Source: UBA668 sp039796575
GTDB lineage: Bacteria > Actinomycetota > Acidimicrobiia > Acidimicrobiales > Ilumatobacteraceae
Length of the DNA: 64,000 nt
Assembly: GCA_039796575.1 (NCBI GenBank)
Contig: JBDKJP010000110.1
Coordinates: 1-64,000 of the forward strand
Direction: 5' to 3'
In this document: piece by piece, positions 36,070 to 43,422 of the stretch
How the letters are laid out: every line of letters begins with the position of its first letter
Numbering within the stretch: position 1 is the stretch's first letter
The notes under the pieces: model-generated
Databases searched by the model: none
Seen by the model: the letters and a program-made list of their open reading frames with translations, nothing else
Told to the model about the DNA's origin: nothing
Translations under genes and position numbers: made by a program

Positions 36070-36381
36070 TCAGACTTCGTGGACGAAGCGGTGCGAGTAC
36101 GTGACGTCGGCGACCTGGATGGAGTAGTCGGCGTAGAACTCGGCGATGCCGCGGCGTTGGGCGTCGCGGTGCTCGGGGTGGTCGCGCCACGCGTCGTGCG
36201 ACGGGCGGTCGGCGAACGTGACCACGGTGACGCGCTCGCCGTCGGCGGCGCTGAACGTCTTCGCGTCGACGAAGCCGGGCATCGATCGGGCGAGCTCGAG
36301 GATGTGCGGCGACAACGCGCCGTACTCGTCGGCCGCGTCGGCCCGGAGCCGGTTGCGGAACACCGTGACGACTTCGCTCAC
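36070..36381 (-). CDS. Antibiotic-biosynthesis-monooxygenase-like (ABM) domain protein
   Basis: 103 residues forming one ferredoxin-like ABM domain: EVVTVFRNRLR, then MPGFVDAKTFSAADGERVTVVTFAD with a conserved aromatic/Trp near AWRDHPEHR. Family members include quinone monooxygenases and haem-degrading enzymes, often as dimers. The GTG start (36381) overlaps the stop of the upstream flavin-binding gene (GTGA), so it is coupled to it. Downstream of arsR in the same direction, it may belong to the arsenic regulon. Confidence 0.8.
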   Translation of the reverse strand: MSEVVTVFRNRLRADAADEYGALSPHILELARSMPGFVDAKTFSAADGERVTVVTFADRPSHDAWRDHPEHRDAQRRGIAEFYADYSIQVADVTYSHRFVHEV

Positions 36382-37022
36382 TCCACTCCCCCTTCGTCGT
36401 GGCCCCATTCCTGCATCGCCGCCCACAGCGGGTCGTCGCCGACCGCGTTGAGGCCGGCGATCACACCGGCGCGGTCGGCGGCGGAACGGTTCTGGCTGAG
36501 CTTCGCCTTGCCCTCCAACCGCTCGACGTGGAACTCGAGGCCGATGATGCCCTTCATCATCTTCGCGATGAAGTCGTCGGGCGCGTCGTGCACCGACCAC
36601 GGCACCTTCAGGTCGGCCTCGTGCTCGTCGGTGAGCATCTCGATCTGCTCGCGCAGCCAGTGCGGCTGGTCGACGACGCGGACGGTGCCGTGCACGTGCA
36701 CGCTGACGTAGTTCCACGTCGGCACCACCTGGTGGTGCTCGGCCTTCCTCGGGTACCACGACGGGCTGACGTAGCCGTCGACGAGATCGAAGATCACCAG
36801 CGCCGACACGGCGTTCGCGGCGAGCGTGGCGAGCGGGTTCGCCTTCGACACGTGGCCCTGCAACAACCCGCGACCGTCGGCGAGGCGCTGCACCACCCAC
36901 GGCAGGAGCGACGCCTCGAAGCCGGTCTCCGTCGACACCACCAGGGTGCCCGCGGCGCGACGCTCGACGATGTCGAAGCACTCGTCGGGGTCGTCGATGC
37001 GGAAGTGAGCGGGCGTGTACAC
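36378..37022 (-). CDS. PaiB-type FMN-binding split-barrel protein
   Basis: 214 residues. It begins MYTPAHF (GTG start at 37022), the classic N-terminus of PaiB/FMN_bind_2 proteins, and continues with GHVSKANPLA and the loop YVSPSWYPRK that touches flavin in the split-barrel fold. PaiB proteins were first described as transcriptional regulators; many are probably flavoproteins with redox functions. A TTG three codons upstream (37031) is an alternative start. It lies 47 bases after arsR and is coupled to the ABM gene, making a possible arsR-paiB-ABM operon. Confidence 0.85.
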   Translation of the reverse strand: MYTPAHFRIDDPDECFDIVERRAAGTLVVSTETGFEASLLPWVVQRLADGRGLLQGHVSKANPLATLAANAVSALVIFDLVDGYVSPSWYPRKAEHHQVVPTWNYVSVHVHGTVRVVDQPHWLREQIEMLTDEHEADLKVPWSVHDAPDDFIAKMMKGIIGLEFHVERLEGKAKLSQNRSAADRAGVIAGLNAVGDDPLWAAMQEWGHDEGGVE

Positions 37023-37069
37023 GTCGATCAATCTGCCACGAGCCGGGCGGCCTCGCCGGTCATTCGCGC

Positions 37070-37426
37070 TCAGTCGTCGAGGGCGGCGCGCAGCTGCGCC
37101 AGGCGGGTGGGTACGAGGTGGTACCAGGCCCACGTGCCCCGCTTCTCGCTCGTGACGAGACCGGCTTCGCGCAGCACCTTGAGGTGATGGCTGACGGTGG
37201 GCTGCGAGCGGCCCGAGGGCTCGATGAGGTCGCACACGCAGGCTCCGCCGGCGCCGGCCGCGGTGATCATCGACAGCAGGTGCAGGCGCACCGGGTCGGC
37301 GAGGGCGGCGTAGCCCTTGGCGAGCTCGGTGGCGTCGGCGACGTCGAACTCGGTGCTGCCGACCGTGGCACAGCACGCGACCGGCTCGACCTTCGGTGCC
37401 CGGGTGGTGGTGCTGCGAGTGGACAT
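37070..37426 (-). CDS. arsR: ArsR-family arsenic repressor
   Basis: 118 residues: winged-helix domain with the recognition helix SQPTVSHHLKVL and the metal-box start ACVCDL (Cys63, Cys65) in helix 3, plus an N-terminal Cys18-Cys19 pair as in actinobacterial As(III) sensors. It represses when metal-free and releases DNA on binding trivalent arsenic. A good GAGGAG site precedes the ATG. Two operator-like dyads lie in the gap to arsI, so it should control both directions and itself. Confidence 0.92.
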   Translation of the reverse strand: MSTRSTTTRAPKVEPVACCATVGSTEFDVADATELAKGYAALADPVRLHLLSMITAAGAGGACVCDLIEPSGRSQPTVSHHLKVLREAGLVTSEKRGTWAWYHLVPTRLAQLRAALDD

Positions 37427-37445
37427 CGAGACTCCTCGAGAAATA

Positions 37446-37498
37446 CATTGACAATTGTCGATGAATCGCTACGATGTGAACATCGACGGTTGTCAATG
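37446..37498. promoter_or_regulatory. Paired ArsR operators
   Basis: Two 18-bp sites, CATTGACAATTGTCGATG (37446-37463) and CATCGACGGTTGTCAATG (37481-37498), are near-inverted copies (two mismatches) and each is itself a dyad of the half-site CATYGACAA. Their centres are 35 bp apart. This is the expected form and place for ArsR control of the divergent arsR and arsI promoters. Confidence 0.85.
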
Positions 37499-37528
37499 TA
37501 GCACCGTCCCGTCCGAATGGAGACCCTG

Positions 37529-37984
37529 ATGTCACGAGTGCAACTGGCCCTCAACGTGTCCGACCTGCAGCAGGCCATCGAGTTCTACAGCAAGCTGTTC
37601 GCCACCGAGCCCGCCAAGATCCGTGAGGGCTACGCCAACTTCGCCATCGCCGAGCCGCCGCTGAAGCTGGTGCTCATCGAGAACCCCGGCCAGGGCGGCA
37701 CGCTGAACCACCTCGGCGTGGAGGTCGAGGACACCGGCCTCGTCACCGCAGCCATCACCCGGCTGCAGGCCGAAGGGCTCGCCACCGACGTCGAGGAGCA
37801 GACCGAGTGCTGCTACGCGCTGCAGGACAAGGTGTGGGTGCACGGCCCCGACGCCGAACCGTGGGAGGTGTACACGGTGCTCGCCGACGCACCGAAGATG
37901 GAGAAGGTGCCGGCCGACGGCTGCTGCACCCCGTCCGCCGAGACCGTCGCGTTGGGCGCCAAGCCGGCGTCGAGCTGCTGCTGA
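37529..37984 (+). CDS. arsI: ArsI C-As lyase (organoarsenical-demethylating dioxygenase)
   Basis: 151 residues of the vicinal-oxygen-chelate fold. LALNVSDLQQAIEFYSKLF opens the first module; TECCYALQDKVWVHGPD carries the Cys94-Cys95 pair that binds trivalent organoarsenicals in ArsI, with metal ligands from LNHLGVEV (His) and PWEVYTV (Glu). It cleaves the C-As bond of methyl or aromatic As(III). The tail adds extra Cys (DGCCTPS and a final SSCC). ATG 37529 is preceded by GGAG; an upstream ATG at 37517 is possible. It is the first gene of arsI-tauD-acr3 under ArsR. Confidence 0.92.
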   Translation: MSRVQLALNVSDLQQAIEFYSKLFATEPAKIREGYANFAIAEPPLKLVLIENPGQGGTLNHLGVEVEDTGLVTAAITRLQAEGLATDVEEQTECCYALQDKVWVHGPDAEPWEVYTVLADAPKMEKVPADGCCTPSAETVALGAKPASSCC

Positions 37985-37988
37985 CCCC

Positions 37989-38963
37989 ATGACCCCGACC
38001 CGCCGTCCGCAGACCGGGCCCGCCGTGTGGCGACCGAGCGACCTCGCGCCCGACGAGGGCGTCGTGGTCCTCACCGCCGCCCAGCGCGACGCCATCGTGC
38101 ACGCCACCCGGCGCGCCGGCGCTGCGGGTGTCACCGTCGCCACGGTCGACCGACACTCGTTCCCGCTGCCGTCGATGACCGAGAAGTTGGCCGAGTGGGT
38201 GCACGCGCTGGCCAGCGGTCGCGGGTTCCTGCTGCTGCGCGACTTCCCGGTCGACCTGCTCGACGACGCCGGCATCGAGCTCGCGTACGCAGGGCTCGGT
38301 ACGCACTTCGGCCGGCCGGTCGGCCAGAACAAGGAGGCCGAGCTCCTCACCCACGTGCGCGACGAACGGCTGCCACCCGACGCGGGCAAGGTGCGGCTGT
38401 ACCGCACACGCGAGCGGCAGGACTTCCACACCGACGGCGCCGACATCATCGGCCTGCTGTGCCTGCACACCGCGCTCGAGGGCGGCGAGAGCCGCATCGT
38501 CAGTTCGGGTGCGCTCTACAACGAGATCCTCCGCACCCGCCCCGACCTGCTCGAGGCGCTCTACACCACCATGGCCTGGGACCGGCAGGGCGACGTGCCG
38601 GCGGGCGAGCTGCCGTACTTCATGCTCGCCCCCATCAACGACCTCGGCGGCACGCCGCGCGTGTTCTACCTCGGGTGGTACATCCGCGACGCGCAGGTGC
38701 ACCCCGAGGTGCCGCGGCTCACCGACGCCCAGCTCGAGGCCATGGAGTTGCTCGAGTCGCTCGCCAACGATCCGACGTTCCACCTCGAGATGGACTTCTG
38801 CCCCGGCGACGTGCAGATGCTCAACAACGGCCGCATCCTCCACGCCCGAGAGGCGTACGTCGATGCCGACGACCCGTCCGAACGGCGCCACCTGTTGCGC
38901 CTGTGGCTCGCCGCACACGACTTCGCGAGCGTCGAGGCCGGCCTGCGCGGCGGTGTGGCATGA
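37989..38963 (+). CDS. TauD/TfdA-family Fe(II)/2-oxoglutarate dioxygenase
   Basis: 324 residues. The iron site is His147-x-Asp149 in FHTDGAD and His285 in ILHAREAY, with the 2-oxoglutarate Arg in RHLLRLWLA. The group resembles TauD/TfdA and clavaminate-synthase-like enzymes. It is five bases downstream of arsI and its stop overlaps the acr3 start, so it is firmly inside the arsenic operon. Such an enzyme is not a standard ars component. It may oxidise an organoarsenical, an arsenosugar or arsenolipid headgroup before ArsI and Acr3 act, or make another compound. The enzyme class is sure; the substrate is a guess. Confidence 0.88.
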   Translation: MTPTRRPQTGPAVWRPSDLAPDEGVVVLTAAQRDAIVHATRRAGAAGVTVATVDRHSFPLPSMTEKLAEWVHALASGRGFLLLRDFPVDLLDDAGIELAYAGLGTHFGRPVGQNKEAELLTHVRDERLPPDAGKVRLYRTRERQDFHTDGADIIGLLCLHTALEGGESRIVSSGALYNEILRTRPDLLEALYTTMAWDRQGDVPAGELPYFMLAPINDLGGTPRVFYLGWYIRDAQVHPEVPRLTDAQLEAMELLESLANDPTFHLEMDFCPGDVQMLNNGRILHAREAYVDADDPSERRHLLRLWLAAHDFASVEAGLRGGVA

Positions 38964-40015
38964 GCACCGCCACCGTCGAGCAACCCGGTCGGTTGTCCAC
39001 GCTCGATCGCCTGCTGCCGTTGTGGATCGGCATCGCCATGGTGGTGGGTCTGCTGCTCGGCCGCACCTTCCCCGGCCTCGACGACACGCTCGACGAGGTG
39101 AAGATCGACACGGTGTCGCTGCCCATCGCGCTCGGGCTGCTGTTGATGATGTACCCGGTGCTCGCGAAGGTGAAGTACTCGCGCATCGGGCACGTGGTGG
39201 CCGACCGCCGATCGCTCACGATGTCGCTGGTGTTGAACTGGGTGGTCGGCCCGGCGGTCATGTTCACGCTCGCGTGGCTGATGCTGCCCGACCTGCCGGA
39301 GTACCGCACCGGCCTCATCATCGTCGGACTCGCGCGCTGCATCGCGATGGTGCTCATCTGGAACGACCTCGCGTGCGGCAACGGCGAGCTCGCCGCGGTG
39401 CTGGTGGCGTTGAACTCGCTCTTCCAGATCGTCGCGTTCTCGCTGCTCGGCTACTTCTACCTCGAGGTGCTGCCCGGCTGGCTGGGCCTCGACAGCGAGG
39501 GCATCGACGTCACCGTCGGCGAGATCGCCAAGTCGGTGCTCATCTTCCTCGGCATCCCGCTCCTCGCGGGGTTCCTCACCCGCACGTTCGGCGAACGCGC
39601 GAAGGGCACCGAGTGGTACGAACAGCGGTTCCTACCGCGCATCGCGCCCATCGCGCTCTACGGGTTGCTGTTCACCATCGTCATCCTGTTCGCGTTGCAG
39701 GGCGACCGCATCACCGCGCAGCCGCTCGACGTGGCGCGCATCGCGCTGCCGTTGCTGGCCTACTTCGGGATCATGTGGTTCGGCTCGTTCTTCCTCGGCT
39801 GGCGGATGGGCCTCGCGTACGACCGCAACGCCGCGATCGCGTTCACCGCCGCCGGCAACAACTTCGAGCTCGCCATCGCGGTGGCCATCGGCGTGTTCGG
39901 CGTGGCGTCGGGTCAGGCGCTCGCCGGTGTGGTCGGGCCGCTCATCGAGGTGCCCGTGCTCGTCGGTCTGGTCTACGTGTCGCTGCACCTGCGCCGCCGC
40001 CTGTATCCAACGTGA
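38960..40015 (+). CDS. acr3: Arsenite efflux permease Acr3
   Basis: 351 residues with ten helices. The family signature GLARCIAMVLIWNDLACG with its essential Cys in helix 4 and the GNNFELAIAVAIG segment in helix 9 identify Acr3. It exports arsenite using the proton gradient. The ATG overlaps the stop of the dioxygenase gene (ATGA). No ArsC or ArsM is present in the window, so the locus appears tuned to trivalent and organic arsenic rather than arsenate. Confidence 0.93.
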   Translation: MSTATVEQPGRLSTLDRLLPLWIGIAMVVGLLLGRTFPGLDDTLDEVKIDTVSLPIALGLLLMMYPVLAKVKYSRIGHVVADRRSLTMSLVLNWVVGPAVMFTLAWLMLPDLPEYRTGLIIVGLARCIAMVLIWNDLACGNGELAAVLVALNSLFQIVAFSLLGYFYLEVLPGWLGLDSEGIDVTVGEIAKSVLIFLGIPLLAGFLTRTFGERAKGTEWYEQRFLPRIAPIALYGLLFTIVILFALQGDRITAQPLDVARIALPLLAYFGIMWFGSFFLGWRMGLAYDRNAAIAFTAAGNNFELAIAVAIGVFGVASGQALAGVVGPLIEVPVLVGLVYVSLHLRRRLYPT

Positions 40016-40058
40016 CGCACGTTGGTCGCGACCCTCGCTCCGGTATACGGTGGGGGGT

Positions 40059-40694
40059 ATGAGCACGTCCGAGGTCACGACGATCGAGGTGTTCGCCGAC
40101 ATCTGGTGCACGTTCGCCCATGTCGGCCTGCGCATGGCCGATCGGCAGCGACGCGCCGACGGCCGCGACGACGTCGTGCTGCGGGTGCGCGCCTGGCCGC
40201 TCGAATGGGTCAACGGCGCGCCGATGGATCCGCAGAAGGTGGCCGAGCACGTGGTCGAGCTGCAGGAGCACGTCGCCCCCGACATGTTCAGCCAGGTCGA
40301 CGTCGCCCACTTCCCCACCTCCACCATCGACGCCCTCGCACTGGTGGCCCGCGCCTACCGCGTGTCGACCGATCTCGGCGAGACCGCGTCGTTCGCCGTG
40401 CGTGACGCGCTGTTCGAGGAGGGCCGCGACATCAGCGACCCCGCCGTGCTGGCCGAGCTCGGCGAACGCCTCGGCATCGGTGCGCCCGACGACACCGATC
40501 GCGCCGCCGTGGCCGACGACTACGAGGCCGGCAAGGCCATGGGGGTCGTCGGCTCCCCGCACTTCTTCTGCCGCGACGAGAACATGTTCTGCCCCTCGCT
40601 GCGCATCACCCGCGGTGCCGACGGGCTGATCATCCACTCCAGCGTCGAGAACCTCGGCGAGTTCCTCGCGCGCTGCCTGTCGACGCACGACTGA
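40059..40694 (+). CDS. DsbA-family oxidoreductase (FrnE-like) with a single active-site Cys
   Basis: 211 residues with the thioredoxin/DsbA fold and helical insert, cis-Pro in GVVGSPHFF, and no signal peptide. In place of the CxxC pair it has ADIWCTFAHVG, keeping only Cys17. This resembles 2-hydroxychromene-2-carboxylate isomerase and FrnE-like members in which a one-Cys or Ser site binds glutathione-like thiols. The start at 40059 is seven bases after TACGGT (40046-40051), so it has its own leaderless promoter although it directly follows acr3. Role unknown. Confidence 0.82.
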   Translation: MSTSEVTTIEVFADIWCTFAHVGLRMADRQRRADGRDDVVLRVRAWPLEWVNGAPMDPQKVAEHVVELQEHVAPDMFSQVDVAHFPTSTIDALALVARAYRVSTDLGETASFAVRDALFEEGRDISDPAVLAELGERLGIGAPDDTDRAAVADDYEAGKAMGVVGSPHFFCRDENMFCPSLRITRGADGLIIHSSVENLGEFLARCLSTHD

Positions 40695-40728
40695 GCGATT
40701 CGAGCCGCGCCTCCTATCCTCTGCGCCC

Positions 40729-41343
40729 ATGATCGACTGGGCGGCGGAGCTGATCGACACCATCGGGCTCGTCGGCGTCGCCGTGCTCATCGCGCTCGAG
40801 AGCATCGTGCCGCCCATCCCCTCGGAGCTCGTGCTGCTGCTGTCGGGCTTCAACGTCAGCGAGGGCCGGTTCGGGTTCGTGGCCGCGGTGATCGCCGCCA
40901 CCATCGGGTCCGTGGCCGGTGCGCTCGCCCTCTACGGTGTCGGCGCGTGGGTGAGCGAGGAGCGGCTCGAACGCCTGCTCGCCACGGTCGGCCGGTTCGT
41001 CGGGCTGCGTCGCGACGACATCGACCGCGGGTTCCGCTGGTTCGAGCGGCACGGCCGGGCCGTGGTGTTCTTCGGGCGCCTCATCCCACTCGTGCGTTCC
41101 GTGGTGAGCCTGCCGGCCGGCGCCGACCGCATGCCCCTGCGCACGTTCCTGCCGTACACGCTTGCGGGCAGCCTGCTGTGGAACACGGTGTGGATCAGCA
41201 TCGGCCGTGCGCTCGGCGAGAACTGGCGCAAGGCCGAACGGTGGGGTGAGGTGATCGAGCTCGCCGCCATCGTGGTGCTCGTCGTCGGGCTCGTGGTGCT
41301 GGTGGTGCGCAGCCGTCGCCACCGACAGCGCACCGAACCCTGA
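40729..41343 (+). CDS. DedA-family membrane protein
   Basis: 204 residues with 4-5 hydrophobic segments. ESIVPPIPSELVLLLSG and the loop FFGRLIPLVRSVVSLPAGADRM are the DedA/SNARE-associated hallmarks, with the conserved acidic and Arg residues. DedA proteins are thought to move lipid carriers such as undecaprenyl phosphate or phospholipids between leaflets. TATCCT (40715-40720) precedes the ATG by eight bases, giving a probable leaderless start. Confidence 0.9.
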   Translation: MIDWAAELIDTIGLVGVAVLIALESIVPPIPSELVLLLSGFNVSEGRFGFVAAVIAATIGSVAGALALYGVGAWVSEERLERLLATVGRFVGLRRDDIDRGFRWFERHGRAVVFFGRLIPLVRSVVSLPAGADRMPLRTFLPYTLAGSLLWNTVWISIGRALGENWRKAERWGEVIELAAIVVLVVGLVVLVVRSRRHRQRTEP

Positions 41344-41377
41344 GCGATACAGTCGCAGCCCGAGGAGAGGAGGCGCG

Positions 41378-41815
41378 ATGGCTCGCGTCAGCACATACCT
41401 GAACTTCCTCGGCAACACCGAGGAGGCCTTCGAGTTCTACCGCTCGGTCTTCGGCACCGAGTACATCGGCACCATCGCACGCATGGGCGACGTGCCCTCG
41501 AACCCCGACGTGCCGCCGCTCACCGAGGCCGAGCAGCGCATGGTGATGCACGTCGAGCTGCCCATCCTGGGCGGGCACGTGCTGATGGGCACCGACATGA
41601 TCGAGTCGATGGGCCACCAGCTGCGCATCGGCAACAACACCACCATCATGGTCGAGCCCGACACCCGCGCCGAGGCCGACCGCCTCTACGGCGCGCTCGC
41701 CGACGGTGGCAGCGAGGCGTCGGGGATGATGGAGATGTTCTGGGGCGCGTACTGGGGTGTGTGCCTCGACCGGTTCGGCATCCGCTGGATGGTCAACATC
41801 AACGATCCGCAGTGA
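41378..41815 (+). CDS. VOC-superfamily PhnB-like protein
   Basis: 145 residues. Begins STYLNFLGNTEEAFEFYRSVFG and ends WGVCLDRFGIRWMVN, the pattern of PhnB-like glyoxalase/DUF1428-type proteins with two beta-alpha-beta-beta modules. Some members are metalloenzymes; this group often has unknown function. A strong GAGGAGAGGAGG ribosome site precedes the ATG. Its stop overlaps the GTG start of a nucleosidase-like gene, so the two are co-translated. Confidence 0.87.
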   Translation: MARVSTYLNFLGNTEEAFEFYRSVFGTEYIGTIARMGDVPSNPDVPPLTEAEQRMVMHVELPILGGHVLMGTDMIESMGHQLRIGNNTTIMVEPDTRAEADRLYGALADGGSEASGMMEMFWGAYWGVCLDRFGIRWMVNINDPQ

Positions 41816-42543
41816 TCCGCTCGATCGCCATCGTCATGGCCATGCAGGCCGAGGCCGCGCCGGTCGTGACGGCGTTCGACGCGCAGCCCGTCTCGGTCCC
41901 CGCGCGCCGGCCGCATCGCTGGTACCTGGCCTCACGCGCCGGGGTGAGGGTGATCGTGGCCGTGAACGGTCGCGACCCCAGGTTCGGTGTCGACGGTGTC
42001 GGGCCCGAGCCGGCGGTGATGAACACCGTCGCCACGGTCGAGCGGTTCCACCCCGACCTGGTGGTGTCGGCCGGTACGTCGGGCGGCTGGGTAGCCCGCG
42101 GTGGCGAGATCGGCAAGGTGTACCTGTCGTACCCCCACGTCGTACGGCACGACCGGCGCATCGACCTCGACGGGTTCCGCGAGTTCGGCGTCGGCCGCTT
42201 CCCCGTCGTGCCGATGCGCGGCGTCGCGGCGGCCATCGGCGCGGAGCTCGGCGTGGTCACCACCGGGGGGTCGCTCGACGAGACCGCCGAGGACATCCGG
42301 CTCATGGCCGAGCTCGACGCCCGTTCGAAGGAGATGGAGGCCGCCTCGGTGGCGTGGGTGTGCGAGACGCTCGGTGTGCCGTTCGTGGCACTGAAGACCA
42401 TCACCGACCTCGCCGACGTGGCCCATCCGACGGCCGACCAGTTCGAGGCGAACCTCCATACGGCCTCGGCGCGCTTGACCGAGCATCTCGTCAGGTTCGT
42501 CGACGTGGTGGCCGGACGCACCCTCGACGACCTCGACGCCTGA
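41812..42543 (+). CDS. MTA/SAH nucleosidase-like phosphorylase-fold protein
   Basis: 243 residues. The start IAIVMAMQAEAAPVV, the segment VVSAGTSGGW and the nucleoside-site EMEAASVAWVCETLGVPFVALKTITD follow the PNP/UDP phosphorylase superfamily, close to 5'-methylthioadenosine/S-adenosylhomocysteine nucleosidases. The EMEAA Glu and the final Asp of ITD are the base-binding and proton-donor residues. It probably hydrolyses MTA or SAH. GTG 41812 overlaps the upstream stop. A clear terminator follows. Confidence 0.85.
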   Translation: MIRSIAIVMAMQAEAAPVVTAFDAQPVSVPARRPHRWYLASRAGVRVIVAVNGRDPRFGVDGVGPEPAVMNTVATVERFHPDLVVSAGTSGGWVARGGEIGKVYLSYPHVVRHDRRIDLDGFREFGVGRFPVVPMRGVAAAIGAELGVVTTGGSLDETAEDIRLMAELDARSKEMEAASVAWVCETLGVPFVALKTITDLADVAHPTADQFEANLHTASARLTEHLVRFVDVVAGRTLDDLDA

Positions 42544-42566
42544 ACCGCGGCGCGGAGAGCGACGAA

Positions 42567-42596
42567 ACCCGCAGGATCTCCCACCATCCTGCGGGT
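42567..42596 (+). terminator. Terminator after the nucleosidase gene
   Basis: A perfect 11-bp stem, ACCCGCAGGAT (42567-42577) with ATCCTGCGGGT (42586-42596), and an eight-base loop, beginning 23 bases after the stop codon. Confidence 0.8.
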
Positions 42597-42673
42597 CTCG
42601 CCCCAGATCTGCGCCGCCCGAGGCCCGCCTTGATCGTTCCGTCGTCGGTGTCCCGTCCACCGACTGACCACAG

Positions 42674-42692
42674 ACTAGACAGATGATCTAGT
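42674..42692. promoter_or_regulatory. Operator-like dyad before the TetR gene
   Basis: ACTAGA-CAGATGA-TCTAGT is a perfect 6-bp dyad with a seven-base centre, flanked by the direct repeat TGACCACA (42665-42672, 42692-42699). It lies just before the TetR gene and is a good autoregulatory site. No divergent gene is present. Confidence 0.6.
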
Positions 42693-42753
42693 GACCACAA
42701 GCTCACGTTCCGTGAACCTCCACCGCAGAGCGCGGCATGAGGATCGAGGACGG

Positions 42754-43413
42754 ATGTGTGGCACCGTCGACTCGTCCTGCGACACTGGAGCCGTGGTCGA
42801 TCCCGCGCTCCCCATGCACGCCACCAAGCGCACCCTGCTCGACACGGTCGACTCGTTGTTCGACACCACGCCGTGGGACGACGTCACCTCGGAGGCCGTA
42901 CTCAAGGCCGCCGGCGTGTCGCGCGGGTCGATGTACCACTTCTTCGACGACTTCGACGACCTCGTCGAACAGGTCATCGCGATCCGCTACTCGAAGTGGA
43001 TCGACGAGTCGATCCACGGCCTGCAGTGGGTGCTCGACACGGCGAACGACGCGTCTACCTTCGGCACGAACCTGCACACGGTGAGCGACATCATCCACAA
43101 CCTCAGCTCCCCGACGCTGCGCGCCGAGCGCGTCGGCGTGCTGCTGCGCGCCTCGTCGAGCCCGCGGCTTCGCCAGCGCATCGCAGCCGAGCAACACCGG
43201 CTCACCTCGGCCCTCGCGGGCGTGGTGTCCGGCGCGCAGTCTCGTGGCTGGATCCGGGCCGGCATCGACCCGTACGCGACGGCCGTGTTCGTGCAGGCCT
43301 ACGCGCTCGGCCGCATCGTGAACGACATCGACGAGGTCACGGTCACCAACGACGACTGGAACCGGGTCATCAGCGAGTTCATCGACCGCGTGCTGCTGCG
43401 CGACGACGACTGA
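42754..43413 (+). CDS. TetR-family transcriptional regulator
   Basis: 219 residues. N-terminal helix-turn-helix TSEAVLKAAGVSRGSMYHFFDDFDDL, then a helical ligand-binding domain with many Ser, Asp and Ile. The start is uncertain: ATG 42754 follows GAGGACGG; GTG 42691 would place the operator across the first codons; ATG 42814 would begin just before the HTH. It converges on the fourth kinase gene nine bases away. The regulated genes are not obvious. Confidence 0.82.
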   Translation: MCGTVDSSCDTGAVVDPALPMHATKRTLLDTVDSLFDTTPWDDVTSEAVLKAAGVSRGSMYHFFDDFDDLVEQVIAIRYSKWIDESIHGLQWVLDTANDASTFGTNLHTVSDIIHNLSSPTLRAERVGVLLRASSSPRLRQRIAAEQHRLTSALAGVVSGAQSRGWIRAGIDPYATAVFVQAYALGRIVNDIDEVTVTNDDWNRVISEFIDRVLLRDDD

Positions 43414-43422
43414 CCACGGCAG

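Noticed and set aside
42544..42753. Extension of the TetR gene to 42691 as certain start
   Set aside because: GTG 42691 lies inside the operator dyad and lacks a ribosome site, so I kept ATG 42754 and noted the doubt.
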